This document shows positions 11,264-23,203 of a stretch of DNA of 64,000 nucleotides, in pieces. Below the pieces are notes generated by a model. It was not told where the DNA came from, did no database searches, and saw nothing but the letters and a program-made list of their open reading frames with translations. The first letter of the stretch is position 1, and each line of letters starts with the position of its first letter. The DNA is taken from NCBI GenBank assembly GCA_001632435.1, contig KV423997.1, forward strand, positions 62,001 through 126,000. Direction: 5' to 3'. A program made the translations under genes and the position numbers. Source of the DNA: Calocera cornea HHB12733. Taxonomy: Eukaryota > Basidiomycota > Dacrymycetes > Dacrymycetales > Dacrymycetaceae.

Positions 11264-14200
11264 ATGGACTTCACGGGCCTCAGAGGTCTCGTCAGCGGGC
11301 CGATGAGCCTGGACGATGCCCAGGAAGGTACCCCAGCCGGTGGCATGGACTTGATATCCCTACAGCTGAGGTCACTAGTCAATTCAACGACAGCGCCCCC
11401 AAAGGTGAGAGGAGCTTGAGCTTGTCCGTCTGACGTGGGTCTAACTCGTCATAACAATGCAGCCTGTATATTACGACTTCCGCTACGATGATGAGGACAC
11501 GCTGTTCAATGAGATTGAGGAGTTTTATTCGTATGCGGAGGTGCCGCAGGTCGAAGAGAATATCAAGGCGTGGCAGGGATCGTTTCCGGGAGGTGCGCGT
11601 CGCTCTGCCAACCCATCAGTTCCTAGCCTTATATGTGGTCTTAGAATGGACGAGCGCGTCTTCACAAAGTCGAACTGCGCATGTACAGCTTCTTCTGGAG
11701 AGTCTGGAGCATCGCAATGCCGAGAAGCGCTTCATGAATGCTCGGCGGCTGCTGTACCTGCTGCAGGGATCATGTGTGGAGACGTCATCAACAGAAGATC
11801 AACACTACTGGATGATCCAAAACTGCAAGATGGTCCGAGCTGCCGATGGAATCAGCAACATCGTTGACGCGCTTCTCATCGCGAGCTCCAAGCACGATAT
11901 GCTGAGTAATCTGTCCGAGCAAGATCTCCGTGGCCTCGGGGTTTCCGCCAATGACAAACAAGATCTGATCGAGGAAGTCAACACCGAGATCTCCGTATAT
12001 CTCAACCTCCTATACCATCTTGTCGAAGTCTTTAAAGGTGACCGGGACTTCGGTGATGAACTGAGTGCGTGCCAGAGCTCGAATACAGAACACTCTACTT
12101 ACGATCTCGTAGTGTCCCTCGAAACGCCCCTACCGGTCACGCTGTTCAATCTAGTCGCCGCCCTCAAGGAGAAAAGTGCAAAAGGATACCCTGTGAAGAA
12201 GCTTCTCATTGTACTCTGGAAGTCGCTATTGGCGTGTTTGGGAGGAATTCGAGAACTGAAGAGAGCCAAGGTGCTGGCGCGGGAGTTAGCTGGTCTTGAG
12301 GGCGATGATGGCGAGGAGTGTGCGTCTTTACCGCTTTGATCAGTCCAGATAAAGAGGCTGATCTTCTTCCAGCCATGTGCAAGTCAACACCTATGGATCT
12401 ACAGCTATTCCACCTGGAATTGGCGTCGAAGTATCCAACCTTCTCCGCGGCCCCTCACCCCGAAATTCCGGCAGAGAAGTTCGCAACGGCGTTATCACCC
12501 ATTCCTGTTCGACCGCATTACCATTACAACCCACCTGAAGAGGACTTACCACAGCGGTTCGACGCCAGAAATGGATATGGGCAGCCAGCTACACCATTCC
12601 CCGTAACACCAGCGCCATCGCCTCCGCCTCAGCAGCAAGCGCAGCAACAGGCTGGTGGTAAGCCCAAGAAACAACAGTACCAGACGGACCAGAACAAACC
12701 GTTTGTGTTTCCCTTCAGCCGGAGCTCTCGCCAGACCGTACCATACGCAATCGAAGAAGCAGACAAGCTGTACGCCAAGCACATGCATGTGTCCCTAGCC
12801 GTATACCAGATGTGGCGGACAAGAGAGGATTATATTCGCGATGAGGGTGGAATGAGTCCTTTGCCCGAGACGGAAATGGAGGAAGTACCGTTCGACTCCG
12901 CGGGATCCGATGATCAAGCGATGGCATTTCGAGACATCATTAGACTGGAAAAGGCGATTAAGGAGGTTGAGCAGCAACTCGTGCTCGCTGAGGCGCAAGG
13001 GAACAAGGTATTGTGCAACAGGCTACGGGACAAGAGAGAGGATCTGCTTAGATTACGGCGGGTTGAGAGCATCTACGTGAGCGATCATGAGCTTTCATTG
13101 CATGCACCCAGTTTTGACCCCATTCCAGTCCGGCATCCTTCCAGTATTACAAAGCAGCGTTGTCGTTCTTCTCAAGCTTCTGTTGGCCACTGTAACAGCG
13201 AGCGCACCCAATCCTCCTCCCAACCCGAACGCTCCGCAGAACGAACTTCCACTGCCACCCCTGACTCTGGAAGAAATCGACGTGACACGGCATCGGGAGA
13301 TCACATCCAAGGCGGTATCTGCAATCCTGCTTCTGTCTTTGAAGTGGTTTAAGGTTTCAAGTTCGTCTGTGATCAAGCAGATTGGCCAGATGACTGATTG
13401 CATTCGCAGGTGTCATGAAGTTCCATCATCTTGGCCAGCTTCTGCTGGATTCGAACTGCCTGCTTCTTGTTCTGAAGATGTTTGGCTTGCAGGAGGTCTC
13501 GACCACGGTGACGGCGAAGCACGACTCGCCTCCACACAAGTACGTGCGATGAAACCAATTTGTGTTCCTCTGGCTGACACAAGCCAGTTTCTTCCGATAT
13601 TGTCAGGAGAATCATGCGAGGAATGCCCACAAGCCGCGCCCAGAGGACTCCATGCTATCCGGACCTCGTGCATCTGCTCGCCAGAATGGCCAGCCAAACG
13701 GAGTACATCCGGAAGGGGATGTTGAATTGATATCTGATTATTCTTGGAGAAATTTCTTCACCAGCATCAACTTCGTCAGGATCATGCAGAAGCTCTCAAA
13801 GCATCGCTCTCACCGGATTTGGTTGCTCGTGCAATACAAGAGTTCTGCTATCCTAAAGCGTATTCTGAAGGTCTCACACCCCATGCTGCAACTGTTCGTA
13901 TTGAAGATCATCAAGAGCCAAGTACCCTTTTGTGGTCGAAAGTGGCGGCAATGTGAGGCAGAGACCATGTTCAACACAGGTTCGCGGCTAATACCTATCT
14001 CAGCGAACATGAAAGTCATCACTTCAATATACCTGAATTGCCGACCTGAGCTTCGGGATGAATGGCTGACGGGAAGCGAGGTGGATGACGTGACTGATGC
14101 TCTCGTATGTGTACCACCCTCGTGTTGCTGGCGCCTCTCATGGTTTTGCAGGCACAAGAGCAAGCCCTACGATCACTTGTCAAGTTCTGTGCGTCCCACA

Positions 14201-15112
14201 AACCTCGCACCATTCCCCACATCTGACAAGTGTGCAGATAATACAAAGCGATATGTCTCAGGGCAACCTCAGACGTCACCTGCTGTTCCGCCTCCTCATC
14301 GTCGCTCCATGAGTCAAACTGGAGTGCCAACCATCGATGGTCTTTCTGCAGGACCAGAGCTTCAGAACCTCTCACGAACTGGGCCCCCAACAGATGCAGA
14401 CGTGTTCCCTCCAATGCGGTCTCGAGCTTCAGATCCCTCCATCTTCTTGCCATATATCCCAGAAGATGCCGCATTCGAGGAAGAATACGAGGACTATTTG
14501 TCCGACTTGTCCGATGATGGATATCAAGATGGTTGGGGCTCCCCCCTCAACCGGTCACCTGTTTCATCACCACACGACGAACGGCCACCCACCAAGACTG
14601 CTTCTGCCTGGCAGCAACTGTCAACAGGAGGATTAGATGTCGCCGACGGAATCAGTGACAGCGAAAGCATAGTCTCCATCGGCGAACTGGGTGATGATGC
14701 TCACGTAACTGCTGCGGACTCGTCTCAAATCGTTCTGGCTGACGAGAATGTGAATCAATGGGAGGTGAGCCAATTGAGCCGAACACGTGTTGCACGGGAG
14801 CTGAGGACCACTACAGCATCTCAGTCCCAAAACTCTTTCCGCTCTTCCGAAGTCACCTGGTACCCATCCCCGGCGGTCAAGTTCCGGTGGTACCTCTCTC
14901 CGACCTGTTTTACCGTTTGGGCTGGATGACGGAAGCGCTATCGATGTTGAGGAGGATGAACAAGAGCTCGGCCCGATCAAGAAGGGCAGCGAGGCGCCAT
15001 TCGCCGCACAAGAGGGTGGCAAAGGGGTGGATGAGGTTGAGGTAAGCCATTCCTGGGCCACAGCTTACAAGTTTCTGACAAGTTCTCCCAACAGTATATG
15101 TACGGTGAATAG
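11264..15112 (+). CDS. far11: STRIPAK complex protein, Far11/STRIP1-2 homologue
   Basis: Scaffold subunit of the striatin-interacting phosphatase and kinase complex (PRO22/FAR11 of ascomycetes), which controls cell fusion, septation and fruiting in fungi. The start at 11264 (MDFTGLRGLVSGPMSLDDAQ) is followed, after an intron, by the N1221 domain core FRYDDEDTLFNEIEEFYSYA and RNAEKRFMNARRLLYLLQG. A Pro/Gln-rich linker lies near 12600-12700. The DUF3402 domain follows (KHMHVSLAVYQMWRTREDYI; RLEKAIKEVEQQL; LLLSLKWFKVS; HLGQLLLDSNCLLLVLKMFG; the N-F-x-R-IMQKLSKHR region; MKVITSIYLNCRPELRDEWL). The tail is acidic and Ser-rich, and a tiny last exon encodes YMYGE. Roughly 1,050-1,100 residues with about ten introns. 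It appears complete. Confidence 0.9.
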
Positions 15113-15410
15113 CCAAAGGATACAATGTTTGATATCCCCATGTCCCAATACCCTGCATGCAAGATGTACTCTCACCATTTCAATGTGACATTTCGGATTC
15201 GGACTGACGGAAAGACACCTGCTTTGGATAGCTGTCTCTAGTGGTCCGTCCCCCTCGATGGACAGATTAAGCTTCAGAGGGCGACAGTTTGCAGGTGCGC
15301 CATGTTTCCGACTCTGTCCGACACCTGGCCCTATTGGCCGAGTTCGGCTACCCAACACACGTCACTTGACAGATTCAGGGAGGGAGTCAGGGACGAGTGG
15401 CCTCGCTAAC
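15113..15410. other. Gap between far11 and the esterase remnant
   Basis: I see no coding region, repeat or RNA gene. I looked for further exons of the decayed esterase here and found none. Confidence 0.4.
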
Positions 15411-15414
15411 TGTA

Positions 15415-15722
15415 CCGAAGGGCACGCAAGGAGCCAACAATACTATTGACATCTACACGAATGACTAGCTCGCATACATGTTTCTCACTTAGTGACGATG
15501 CTGCATGACATGGTTTCCACTAGGTTCATCTCGTTCACCACGCATCTTGATCCGAACGTGGTCAACTATTCAGGCATACAGAACTCCTATTGGCCATCCT
15601 ACAACAACGGATCATTCCAGGCTATAAACATCAATTACACCGAGATCGGCGTCCTGCGTGACTTTGAGGCGAGTCGGAAGTGCGATTTCTCCCATGGACA
15701 AAGCTATATGTGCGGAAGTAAG
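15415..15722 (+). pseudogene. Decayed 3' end of a carboxylesterase (two exon remnants)
   Basis: Only the last two exons of an esterase like copies B and C remain. The first remnant (about 15419-15468) encodes GTQGANNTIDIYTND, matching TQGANNTIGAYMKDW of copy C, but the Trp codon before the donor is now TAG and the GT donor is lost. The second remnant (from about 15525, acceptor still present) reads FISFTTHLDPNVVNYSG...CDFSHGQSY and aligns with copy B (FLSFTTHLDPNAVSYSG...CDFFHGQSY). Just before the normal stop, one base is missing relative to copy B, which shifts the frame and removes the stop. The rest of the gene is absent. It lies directly upstream of intact copy B, so it is probably the relic of a tandem duplicate. 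Confidence 0.8.
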
Positions 15723-15746
15723 GAGGTTAGTATGAAGGTCTTTTGA

Positions 15747-16384
15747 GTGGAGGCGGCGCGCCTGACATGTTTCCTTTTTTGCCGTCGCTGGAAATCGAAT
15801 TTCGGCGGAATCCCATCCCTTCGAGCTTAGCTATGTAGCACCACATGAATAGTAAACGAATTATGACACGAGCTCCAAAAATGCAGACTTTATGTGGCTG
15901 TCACCAGATGGAGCTCCAGGCTAGATTCCGGGCTTCTTGCCAGGAAGGCTGGCGGAACCGGATTCGGCCCGACGGTTGGCCGTGTTCTTCCATGACACGC
16001 TGGTGCTTTGTTCTCCGCAATGTTCACCTGATCATGCGACTGGCCTGTCCCTTCATCCTTTGCAGGAAAGGTGTCCTGATGTTCTCATGATACTTGTCCA
16101 ATCAGTCACTTCTGGATCTGCCCGCAAGGCAATGCGGCTTCTTCTCACGAAGTGTGCGATGCAGGGGGAGGGACGCCTAGTCCCCACGATGCAACGTGCC
16201 GTTCACCATTCAGGGGCAGCTTCAGGTTGGCATTGGTGGGAAATGGGACTATCCAACGGTTCTGCACATTTCTGGTGCCAAAAAACGCCGATGTCTCGAA
16301 TTTTTTGCGACATGGCTGGTTGCACTCTTCAGGTCGATGCGCTGTGGCTTGGCAGTGCATTTCCGCGCTTGATATGTGCTGGTG
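15747..16384. other. Spacer upstream of carboxylesterase B
   Basis: No gene is recognised. It should hold the promoter of copy B. The open frames across it show no family motifs. Confidence 0.4.
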
Positions 16385-18428
16385 ATGTGCCTCGCGCTTT
16401 TCCTTCTTGCATTTGCTGCATTCGCTGTATGCGCTGTCAATTCCTCCACCCCAATATTAGACCTTGGATATGCACGGTATGCAGGGTATTACAACCCCTC
16501 TTCTGAGTAGGTCCAGCCGTGGTGCCACATGTGTGAAGGGATTGCTCATCAACGCACAGTGTAAATACCTTCAACGGTATTTACTATGCCAAGCCTGGTG
16601 GAAGATGGCTACCGCCAATAGACATAGAGCTGAATAACAACTATTCGAGCTTGGGCACTATCAACGCTACTGCCTTTGGGTACGTCCTCGGTCCAGGTTG
16701 CCAGATTGTGTCCTCATCGCGCTCATTTCAGCAATCAATGTGTTTGGGGGATAACCCCGTTCTATGGACCTGCATTATTTCCGCCAGTTGGCACCGAAGA
16801 TTGCTTGTTATTGAACATCCAGGTGCCCGCGAACCCCCAATCGGACAACCTCCCCATCCTGCTGCAAATCCACGGAGGCGGCTATGTAAAGAACAATGCC
16901 GATGCTAACCCTGGCGACTTTCTCATCAAACAATCGAGTGGCTCCATCGTCTATGTCAGCATACAATATAGACTTGGGGTCTACGGCTTCCTTTCAAGCT
17001 CCGAAATCAAAGAGAATGGAGTCGCCAATGTCGGCCTCTTGGATCAGCGTGCCGCAATCCAATGGACACAGCGACATGCCAGGGCTTTTGGAGGCGACCC
17101 AAACAACATTACAATCACTGGCGGTAGTGCTGGTGGGGGCTCCGTGGTTAGTCAGATGATCATGTGGGGTAGGCTTTTCCATTGTTCCTTGCGATCGACT
17201 CAGGAGTTTTACGTCATGGATGATGCATCCTAGGTGGCGTTCCCAATCCGCCATTCCGAGCCGTGATAGCGGGTACGTCTGAAGCACCTATGCGGAGCTT
17301 GGGTTGACAGGCAGATAGAGTATCCTTGGATGCAACCGTTCAAGAATGCCACGACGTTGGAGGCGCAATATAGGTACCTTTTGACGGCAGCAGGCTGCAA
17401 CGACCTCGCTTGCCTCAGGGGTCTGAGCATAGAAACACTGGCCAACGCTACCCAGCTGGTGTACAACGACGCGTACAACGCACCTGGAGGCTATGGCTAC
17501 GGTATCTCATTGCGGCGTAGTATGGACAGCGCCTGTTTCTTATGTGCTTCCCAGGTGACTTCTACTTTGGGCCGGCGGTGGATGGCGACATCATTCGTGA
17601 TCTGCCGTCGAACGAATTCAAGAATGGGCACTTCACGAAAGTTCCGTTACTGATCGATCGAGATGGATATGAAGGTCCGTTCTTGCTTGATGGGACACGG
17701 CATCTCCTGACGAACGGCACACAGGTGTGGCATTCTCCAATAAAACCATGGGCAACAGCACCAGGGAGCAGGTCGTCGATATCATGAGCATCTTCCCCTA
17801 TGCCAAACAGTCATTCATCGACCGTTTGTTCGAGCTATATCCCCAAAGTGCATACAACTCGACGTTCTTTCGCCGAGCTCAGTGGTTTGGTGATTTCATG
17901 TAGGACTTTGCACCTTGGCTCGCCGCTTGCCCTGACACCTGTCCAGCATAGAATGTCCTACATACTATATGGCCAGTGCGGCTGCCGATCATGGCTTGCC
18001 CACCTACAAGCTCATGTTCTACGCGGGAACCGAGCTCCACAGCGCTACATTCCCGTACCTCTATGCCACCAATAACGAAGGTAAGTCCGTCCCATTCCAT
18101 ATCGTCCGAGTCCCATGCATTGTGTGCAGGGACATACATGTCCAACGACACAATCGGAACCTATATGAAAGATTGGTACGTCCCTGCCTATCCTGCCTGA
18201 CAACAATTGACACCCTTCTTTCATAGGTTCCTCTCTTTTACCACTCATCTCGATCCCAACGCCGTCTCCTACTCCGGCTTACAGAAGCCGTTCTGGCCCA
18301 CCTACAACAACGGCTCTTCTTGGAATGCGATGAATGTCAACTTCACCCAAATAGGAGTCGTTCGAGACCTCGACGCTAGTCCACAATGTGATTTCTTCCA
18401 CGGGCAAAGCTACATTGTGCGGAATTGA
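16385..18428 (+). CDS. Carboxylesterase type B family lipase/esterase, copy B
   Basis: Secreted ester hydrolase paralogous to copies A and C. The start at 16385 gives a signal peptide (MCLALFLLAFAAFAVCAV) and LDLGYARYAGYYNPSS. Further motifs are LQIHGGG (oxyanion hole), GGSAGGGS (nucleophile Ser), DRDGYEG (Glu) and AGTELHSATFPYLY (His), ending CDFFHGQSYIVRN. About ten short introns, for example between SSE and VNTFNG and between KDW and FLSF. Compared with copies A and C, the segment before the conserved Trp is shortened: YYAKPGGRWLPP replaces a P-VGALRW motif, so about three residues are lost next to the active-site entrance. This may affect folding or substrate range. It ends 79 bp before the convergent GNAT gene. 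A decayed relative lies just upstream. Confidence 0.85.
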
Positions 18429-18507
18429 GGTGACGGAGCGGGGGTGCGGAGCGATTTGGAGGAGAAGTCGGCAATGTCAAGCATGGCGAGGCGGTTCGAA
18501 ATTCAAT

Positions 18508-19263
18508 TCACCGGTCCATTTGTTGTTCGACTATGTGCCTTCCTCTCGTTTCCCAGTCCTCGCAAGTCATTGCCAGTAGCAAGCAGTCGCGCCCAGGCTT
18601 CTGGTCTGGGTCACCGTCCCTCGTCCTCTTGCCCTTTGCCTCGGTTACATAGGTCCACCGCAGCACGCCTTCTCGAGTAAGACCCATCTTCTCAGCAAGT
18701 CTGATAGATGGAGGGTTGTCCGGCTTGGCAAGCCACGTTATTCTTCTGAGCCCCAGGCCCGGATTGGGGGTGGCATCCGGGAGTTCCATGCAGTATTGTA
18801 GGAGCAGGCCAACTGAGTGACCGGCCACATGGGTTCGTTGAAAAGTGGGAAGCACGACAATCGGACCAATGTCGATGGAGAGATAGTCGAGGTTGGCGTT
18901 ATTGAGTCCGATGATCCCCGCAAGGCTGCCACCTAAATGTGGCAGCGTTGCATCCGGTCGCGTTTTGTCGATAATCACGAACAAGATCTTCCCAGAACTG
19001 CTGCGCATGCCTTCGGCGAACAACAGCATGCTGTCGAGCGAAGGCATGGAAAAGGGAAGGAAGTCATAGAGATGTTGGTGCGCAGCGGTGGCATCGCAGT
19101 ACCGAGCGGCGTGTACCTTGGGAATGAAAGGCGTGAGTTTGATCCGCGGCGATTCCAGGCTTGACAGAAGAACCGGGAAGAAAAAATTGACGTCGTAAGG
19201 ATGAGGTCCGTATGTCGGCTCGTTGGACACCTCTGTCGGGGTATAGTTGTTCACGAAGGACAT
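18508..19263 (-). CDS. GNAT family N-acetyltransferase (RimJ/RimL-like)
   Basis: Intronless gene of 251 residues. The acetyl-CoA fold is visible as GSLAGIIGLNNAN followed by DIGPIVVLPTFQRTHVAGHS (beta4 and the pyrophosphate-binding loop region), then LGLRRITWLAKPDNPPSIRL and AEKMGLTREGVLRWTYV, the usual C-terminal pattern in which substitute residues of a neighbour protein are acetylated. The acceptor substrate cannot be told from sequence. It is divergent from ENP1 (204 bp between start codons) and convergent with carboxylesterase B. The lack of introns contrasts with most neighbours. Confidence 0.8.
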   Translation of the reverse strand: MSFVNNYTPTEVSNEPTYGPHPYDVNFFFPVLLSSLESPRIKLTPFIPKVHAARYCDATAAHQHLYDFLPFSMPSLDSMLLFAEGMRSSSGKILFVIIDKTRPDATLPHLGGSLAGIIGLNNANLDYLSIDIGPIVVLPTFQRTHVAGHSVGLLLQYCMELPDATPNPGLGLRRITWLAKPDNPPSIRLAEKMGLTREGVLRWTYVTEAKGKRTRDGDPDQKPGRDCLLLAMTCEDWETRGRHIVEQQMDR

Positions 19264-19362
19264 AATGCTGAGCTCAGTTCGAGCGTTGAGAATGGAAACA
19301 GCTCTCTATCTGACTCTTACAGAACACCTTCGCGTGCCCCGGAATAACTCCGGCAATGATAA

Positions 19363-19371
19363 GTTAGGGTC
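19363..19371 (+). promoter_or_regulatory. GTTAGGGTC motif upstream of ENP1
   Basis: A telobox-like TTAGGG core about 100 bp upstream of the ENP1 start codon. Near-identical GCTAGGGTC sites lie upstream of NOP58 and NOP9. Tbf1-type factors bind TTAGGG/ACCCTA at ribosome-related genes in other fungi; the link here is inferred. Confidence 0.4.
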
Positions 19372-19467
19372 AGCAATTTAGCGGAGACAAAAAGTCCAGG
19401 CGAAAAGTCGTTAGTGCAGGACCCTTACGATCGTCAGACCATACCCACGTCTTCACAGATTCTAACA

Positions 19468-21031
19468 ATGCCTCGCGTACAAAGCAAGAGAAAGAACCCA
19501 AGGCATGATCCTCTGCATATTCAGTTGAGAGAAGATGCGGACTTGGAGAAACTGGGCAAGGTGTCCGAGCCTGGGAAGAGGAGCAAGCGAAGACGAGATG
19601 AGGACCAGGACGAGGCGCGCATCCCGCCGTGGCTGCTGTTGCCCTCATGCTGACAGCTATACAGACTGAACTCGACCCCAAAACGTCACGACGTATCCTG
19701 GACCTTGCGCGAGAGCAGCAAGGAGAAATGGACGAAGACGATGAAGAGGCGGAGGACTTCCCGCCTCTCGGCGCTGCACCACCACGACGACAGTTCCATT
19801 GGGCGGAAGAGGAGGATGACGATGAGAGCGATGCATATGGGTCAGATGCGGATTTTGGAGAAGAGTACGAGGAATTGGTGAGTCTGTATAGCTATCTGAG
19901 ATTCGCTGTTGCTCATTAATCTGCAGCAAATCGACGCAGATGACCTGCATACCCTCGATGCTCTACTTCCGTCGGAAACGGGTGCGAGGAAAACCTTGGC
20001 GGATGTCATTCTGGAGAAGCTCGAAGGTGCTGGCGAAACCGGTCAAGCACCAAAGAAAGTGCGGATACAAGACCCAGATAGCCCACCGGACCCTGCCGCC
20101 GGAGTCGATCCAAAGATCGTGGACTGCTACCGGAAGGTCGGCTTACTGCTACGGGCGAAGAACCCTACCCTACCGAAGCCTTTCAAGATCATCCCGTCAC
20201 ACCGGGACTGGGCTCGTTTGCTTGCGCTGACAAGCCCGCATGACTGGTCTCCCATGGCGACCTTCTACGCGACCAGGATCCTGATCTCGAATCTCAAGCC
20301 AGACCAGGCGCGGGTGTTCTTGGAGGGAATTCTGCTGGAGCTCGTGCGGAAGGACATCCGGGAGAGCCAGACCAAGAAGCTCAATTATCACTTGTACATG
20401 AGCCTGAAGAAGGCTGTCTTCAAGCCCAGGGCATTCTTTAAGGGCATCTTATTCCCATTGTGCGAGGTACGCGCTCGGTCTGACATGTTTCTACCCTGCT
20501 CACGCAGTACTCAGAGCGGCTGTTCACTGCGTGAAGCTGCCATTATCGGTTCCGTCCTGTCCAAGGTCAGCATCCCGGTGCTCGAAGCGTCCGGGGCACT
20601 ACAGAGGCTTTCGGTGATGGACTACACCGGCCCGAATTCGCTCTTCATCCGATTACTGCTCGACAAGAAGTACGAGCTGCCCTACAAGGTGCTGGACGCG
20701 CTCGTGCTCAACCACTTTATCCCGCTTGCGAACTCGAGAGCGCATGCGACGGAGAAGAACAAGCTGCCGGTCTTGTGGCATCAGAGCTTGTTGGTATTTG
20801 TTCAGAGGTGCGTCTCCCGCATTTCTTCCTCCGAGTTCAAGTTCAAACTGACCTTCGGGCAGGTACGCCAACGATCTGTCACAAGACCAAAAAGACGCCC
20901 TGCTGGACGTCATCCGCCTGCAGTCCCATCCGCAGATCAGCGCAGAGATCCGCCGGCATCTTGTGCAGTCCGTAGCGAGGGGCGAACCTAGGCCCGCTCA
21001 GGAGGGAGATATCGACATGTCCACTGTATGA
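19468..21031 (+). CDS. ENP1: Essential nuclear protein 1 / bystin, 40S ribosome biogenesis factor
   Basis: Part of the 90S and pre-40S particles, needed for 18S rRNA maturation. The start at 19468 (MPRVQSKRKNPRHDPLHIQL) fits. An acidic N-terminal region (DEDDEEAEDFPPLG; EEEDDDESDAYGSD) precedes the bystin domain: PFKIIPSHRDWARLLALTSP, NYHLYMSLKKAVFKPRAFFK, LREAAIIGSVLSKVSIPVLE, FIRLLLDKKYELPYKVLDAL and the C-terminal YANDLSQDQKDALLDVIRLQ. About 440 residues, the usual size. Later introns are canonical. The first (19615-19664) has no GT donor and is best read as a 50-nt GC-AG intron joining DQDE to TELDPKTSRR. Confidence 0.93.
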
Positions 21032-21226
21032 TATAATGCGCATTCTCTTTCTGAATATCACATCCCGTTTCGCTTTCTCGCACCGGTGGAGATCCCAGCA
21101 AGATGAGAGTCTGAGATTAGAGTGACATTATGACACGATCATGATAACCAACACAAGATGCACAAGGGTGAAGGTGAAGCAGACGAGGGCCCCTGAAGCA
21201 GCGAAGAGCACGACCAACCCTCATGC

Positions 21227-21650
21227 TCATAGCGCCTCGGTCATGCGCTTCTTTTTCTTCTTCTTCCTCTCCTCGTCCCCGCCCGTCAGGCCGTCCGCCT
21301 CGCTCGCCCTCCGCTTCTTCTTCTTCTCCCCGTCCCCATTCAGCGCGGGCGTTGTCGGTGGTGCGACGGGCGGCGCAGGCGCAGGTGACGACTCGGCCGC
21401 CTCGCCGCCGAGCTTCTCGCTCTTCCGCTTCTCCTTCCTGAGCCGCTTCCTCTCCCTGCGCTGCTCCTCCGTCTCCTCCGCGCCATGGGTACTAACCATG
21501 CTCACGTCCCCATTGGTCGTCCCGTTCGCCTTGGCCGGCGAGCTGGCAGGCTCGAACGCCTCGCTGGCCTTGCGCTTCTTCTCCTTGCGCTCCTTCTTCT
21601 CCTTCTTCTTCAGCTCCACCTCCTCCGCCAGCTCGTGCGCAACCTCGCTC
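21227..21650 (-). repeat. Lys/Glu-rich low-complexity tail of NOP58
   Basis: Purine-rich codons (AAG, GAG, AAA on the gene strand) make several KKKEKK/KKRK blocks. This is the longest low-complexity stretch in the window and is coding. Confidence 0.7.
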
Positions 21651-23203
21651 GCCGCCTGCTGCGCGGCCGCCTGCGGGTCCCGCTGCGTCGGCAGGACGAC
21701 CGAGTCCGCCGCAGTGTTGTACGCCGCGCCACTGCCGGTCATGTCGAAGCGGCCCTGCTTGCGGGCCGCGGCCTGCGGGTCGACGGCGGAGCGCGCCGAG
21801 GTCAGCCCGGACTTGTACTCCAGTGCGCGCAGGCGCGACTCGAGCTTCGCCCGGTTGCTGATCCCGATCGTGGCAGCGAGCGGCTCGCCCTTCGCCTCGA
21901 CCTCGGTGAGCGCGTCAACACGCACGGAGAGGGCAGTCTTGGTGGCGACCATGCGGGCCATTTTGCCTTTTAGCTTTTGCGGTGCCTGGCCGATGAGGGA
22001 GGCCTGTGTACGTACACCTGTTAGCAGCTGGCCGGGGGAAGCAGTGGATAAACGCACGTGGTAGATCAGCCCATACTTGGGCGTATCGTGCTTGGTCTTG
22101 AGCGCCCTGAACAGCGCCTTCTCCGCTCCCAAGATCTGGACCGTGCTCGCGGGCTGCTTGGCCAAGCTGAGCAGGCTGCCCGCGTGGCTGATGAGGCGCG
22201 CGCCGACGAGTTCGCCGACGAGCGCAGTGAGGTTCGGCGCGATGGCGTTCATGCGGTTGCGCAGGTACTCGGAGAGCTGCGCGCGGTACTCGGTCATGCT
22301 GATCACCTGCTCGCACAGCAGGTGGATGTGCGCAATGTCGCTCTCCGAGATCTCCGTGCCCATCGAGATGTCTGCCGCGACGCGGAGGGTCGCCTCAAGG
22401 TCCTCGGGCAGGATCTCCGCAAGGGAGACGGTGGCGGCGTTCGTGCGCATGCCGAGCGCGCGGACGACCTTGGCGTACGCTAGGTTGTCCGTGATGATCT
22501 TGGCCATCTCGGGGAAGTGCCAGCCGTACCATTCCTGAAAGCGGATTAGCATCTCCAATCAATGGCAGAAAGGGGTGGACGCACCTTGACACGCATGGAG
22601 TAATGGTTAATTTCCTTGTCCAGCTCGTCGAGCAGGGCAATCGCCTGCACGACCATGGTGTCCACCTTATCCACGGAGAACTTGAGCTTGTAGCGGGACA
22701 TGCTGTGCCCGACACCGAGCGCGAACGACTGCAGATCCTCCTGGGTGAGCCCATCGAGCAGGGAGACGAGCTGCTGCCGAATGCCGCGGTCGAGGTCGAG
22801 GGAGCTCTCGCCGGACTGCACCTGTATGCCGAGCTTCTTCGAGATGGTGCCAGCGAGCTTGGAGTCGGCGACGATGAGGGCCTCCTTGCCCTTGGACTTG
22901 TTGACCACCTCGTCCGTGAGGAACTTCTTGAGGCCCTTGGAGAGCTTGGACTCCTGGGCGGCGGCGAGGTGCTCGACGGCGGTGGCGGTCGAGTCGAACC
23001 GGTGCAGGGCTTTTAATCTGAGGCTGTTGGATGAAAACGGTCGGGGTCAACGGGTGAGTGACGGGTGAGCGGGGAAGGACGCACAAAGCATTCGCCTTCT
23101 CTGGCGTCTCGAACTCCTTCCACAGGTCGGGCTGGTCGAGCTTCGCGTCGCCGTTGAGCTTGAAGAGACAGAAGCCGAGGGACGTCTCGAACAGAACGAG
23201 CAT
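21227..23203 (-). CDS. NOP58: Box C/D snoRNP core protein Nop58/Nop5
   Basis: Core component of box C/D snoRNPs that guide 2'-O-methylation and pre-rRNA cleavage in the nucleolus. The start at 23203 ([16 protein letters not shown]) is followed by the N-terminal domain, the coiled coil ([34 protein letters not shown]) and the Nop domain ([58 protein letters not shown]). The C-terminus is a long Lys/Glu-rich tail with [18 protein letters not shown] blocks and ends [12 protein letters not shown], longer than in yeast. About 600 residues and at least three introns. The gene is unusually GC-rich. It is divergent from the lactate dehydrogenase gene starting at 23759. Confidence 0.95.

Noticed and set aside
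18480..18500. GGTTCGAAATTC, resembling a tRNA B box
   Set aside because: There is no matching A box or cloverleaf upstream, and it lies in the short gap before the GNAT gene stop.
21485..23016. Long plus-strand frames across NOP58
   Set aside because: They are antisense shadows produced by its GC-rich, Lys/Glu/Leu-rich codons; the minus-strand protein is unmistakable.
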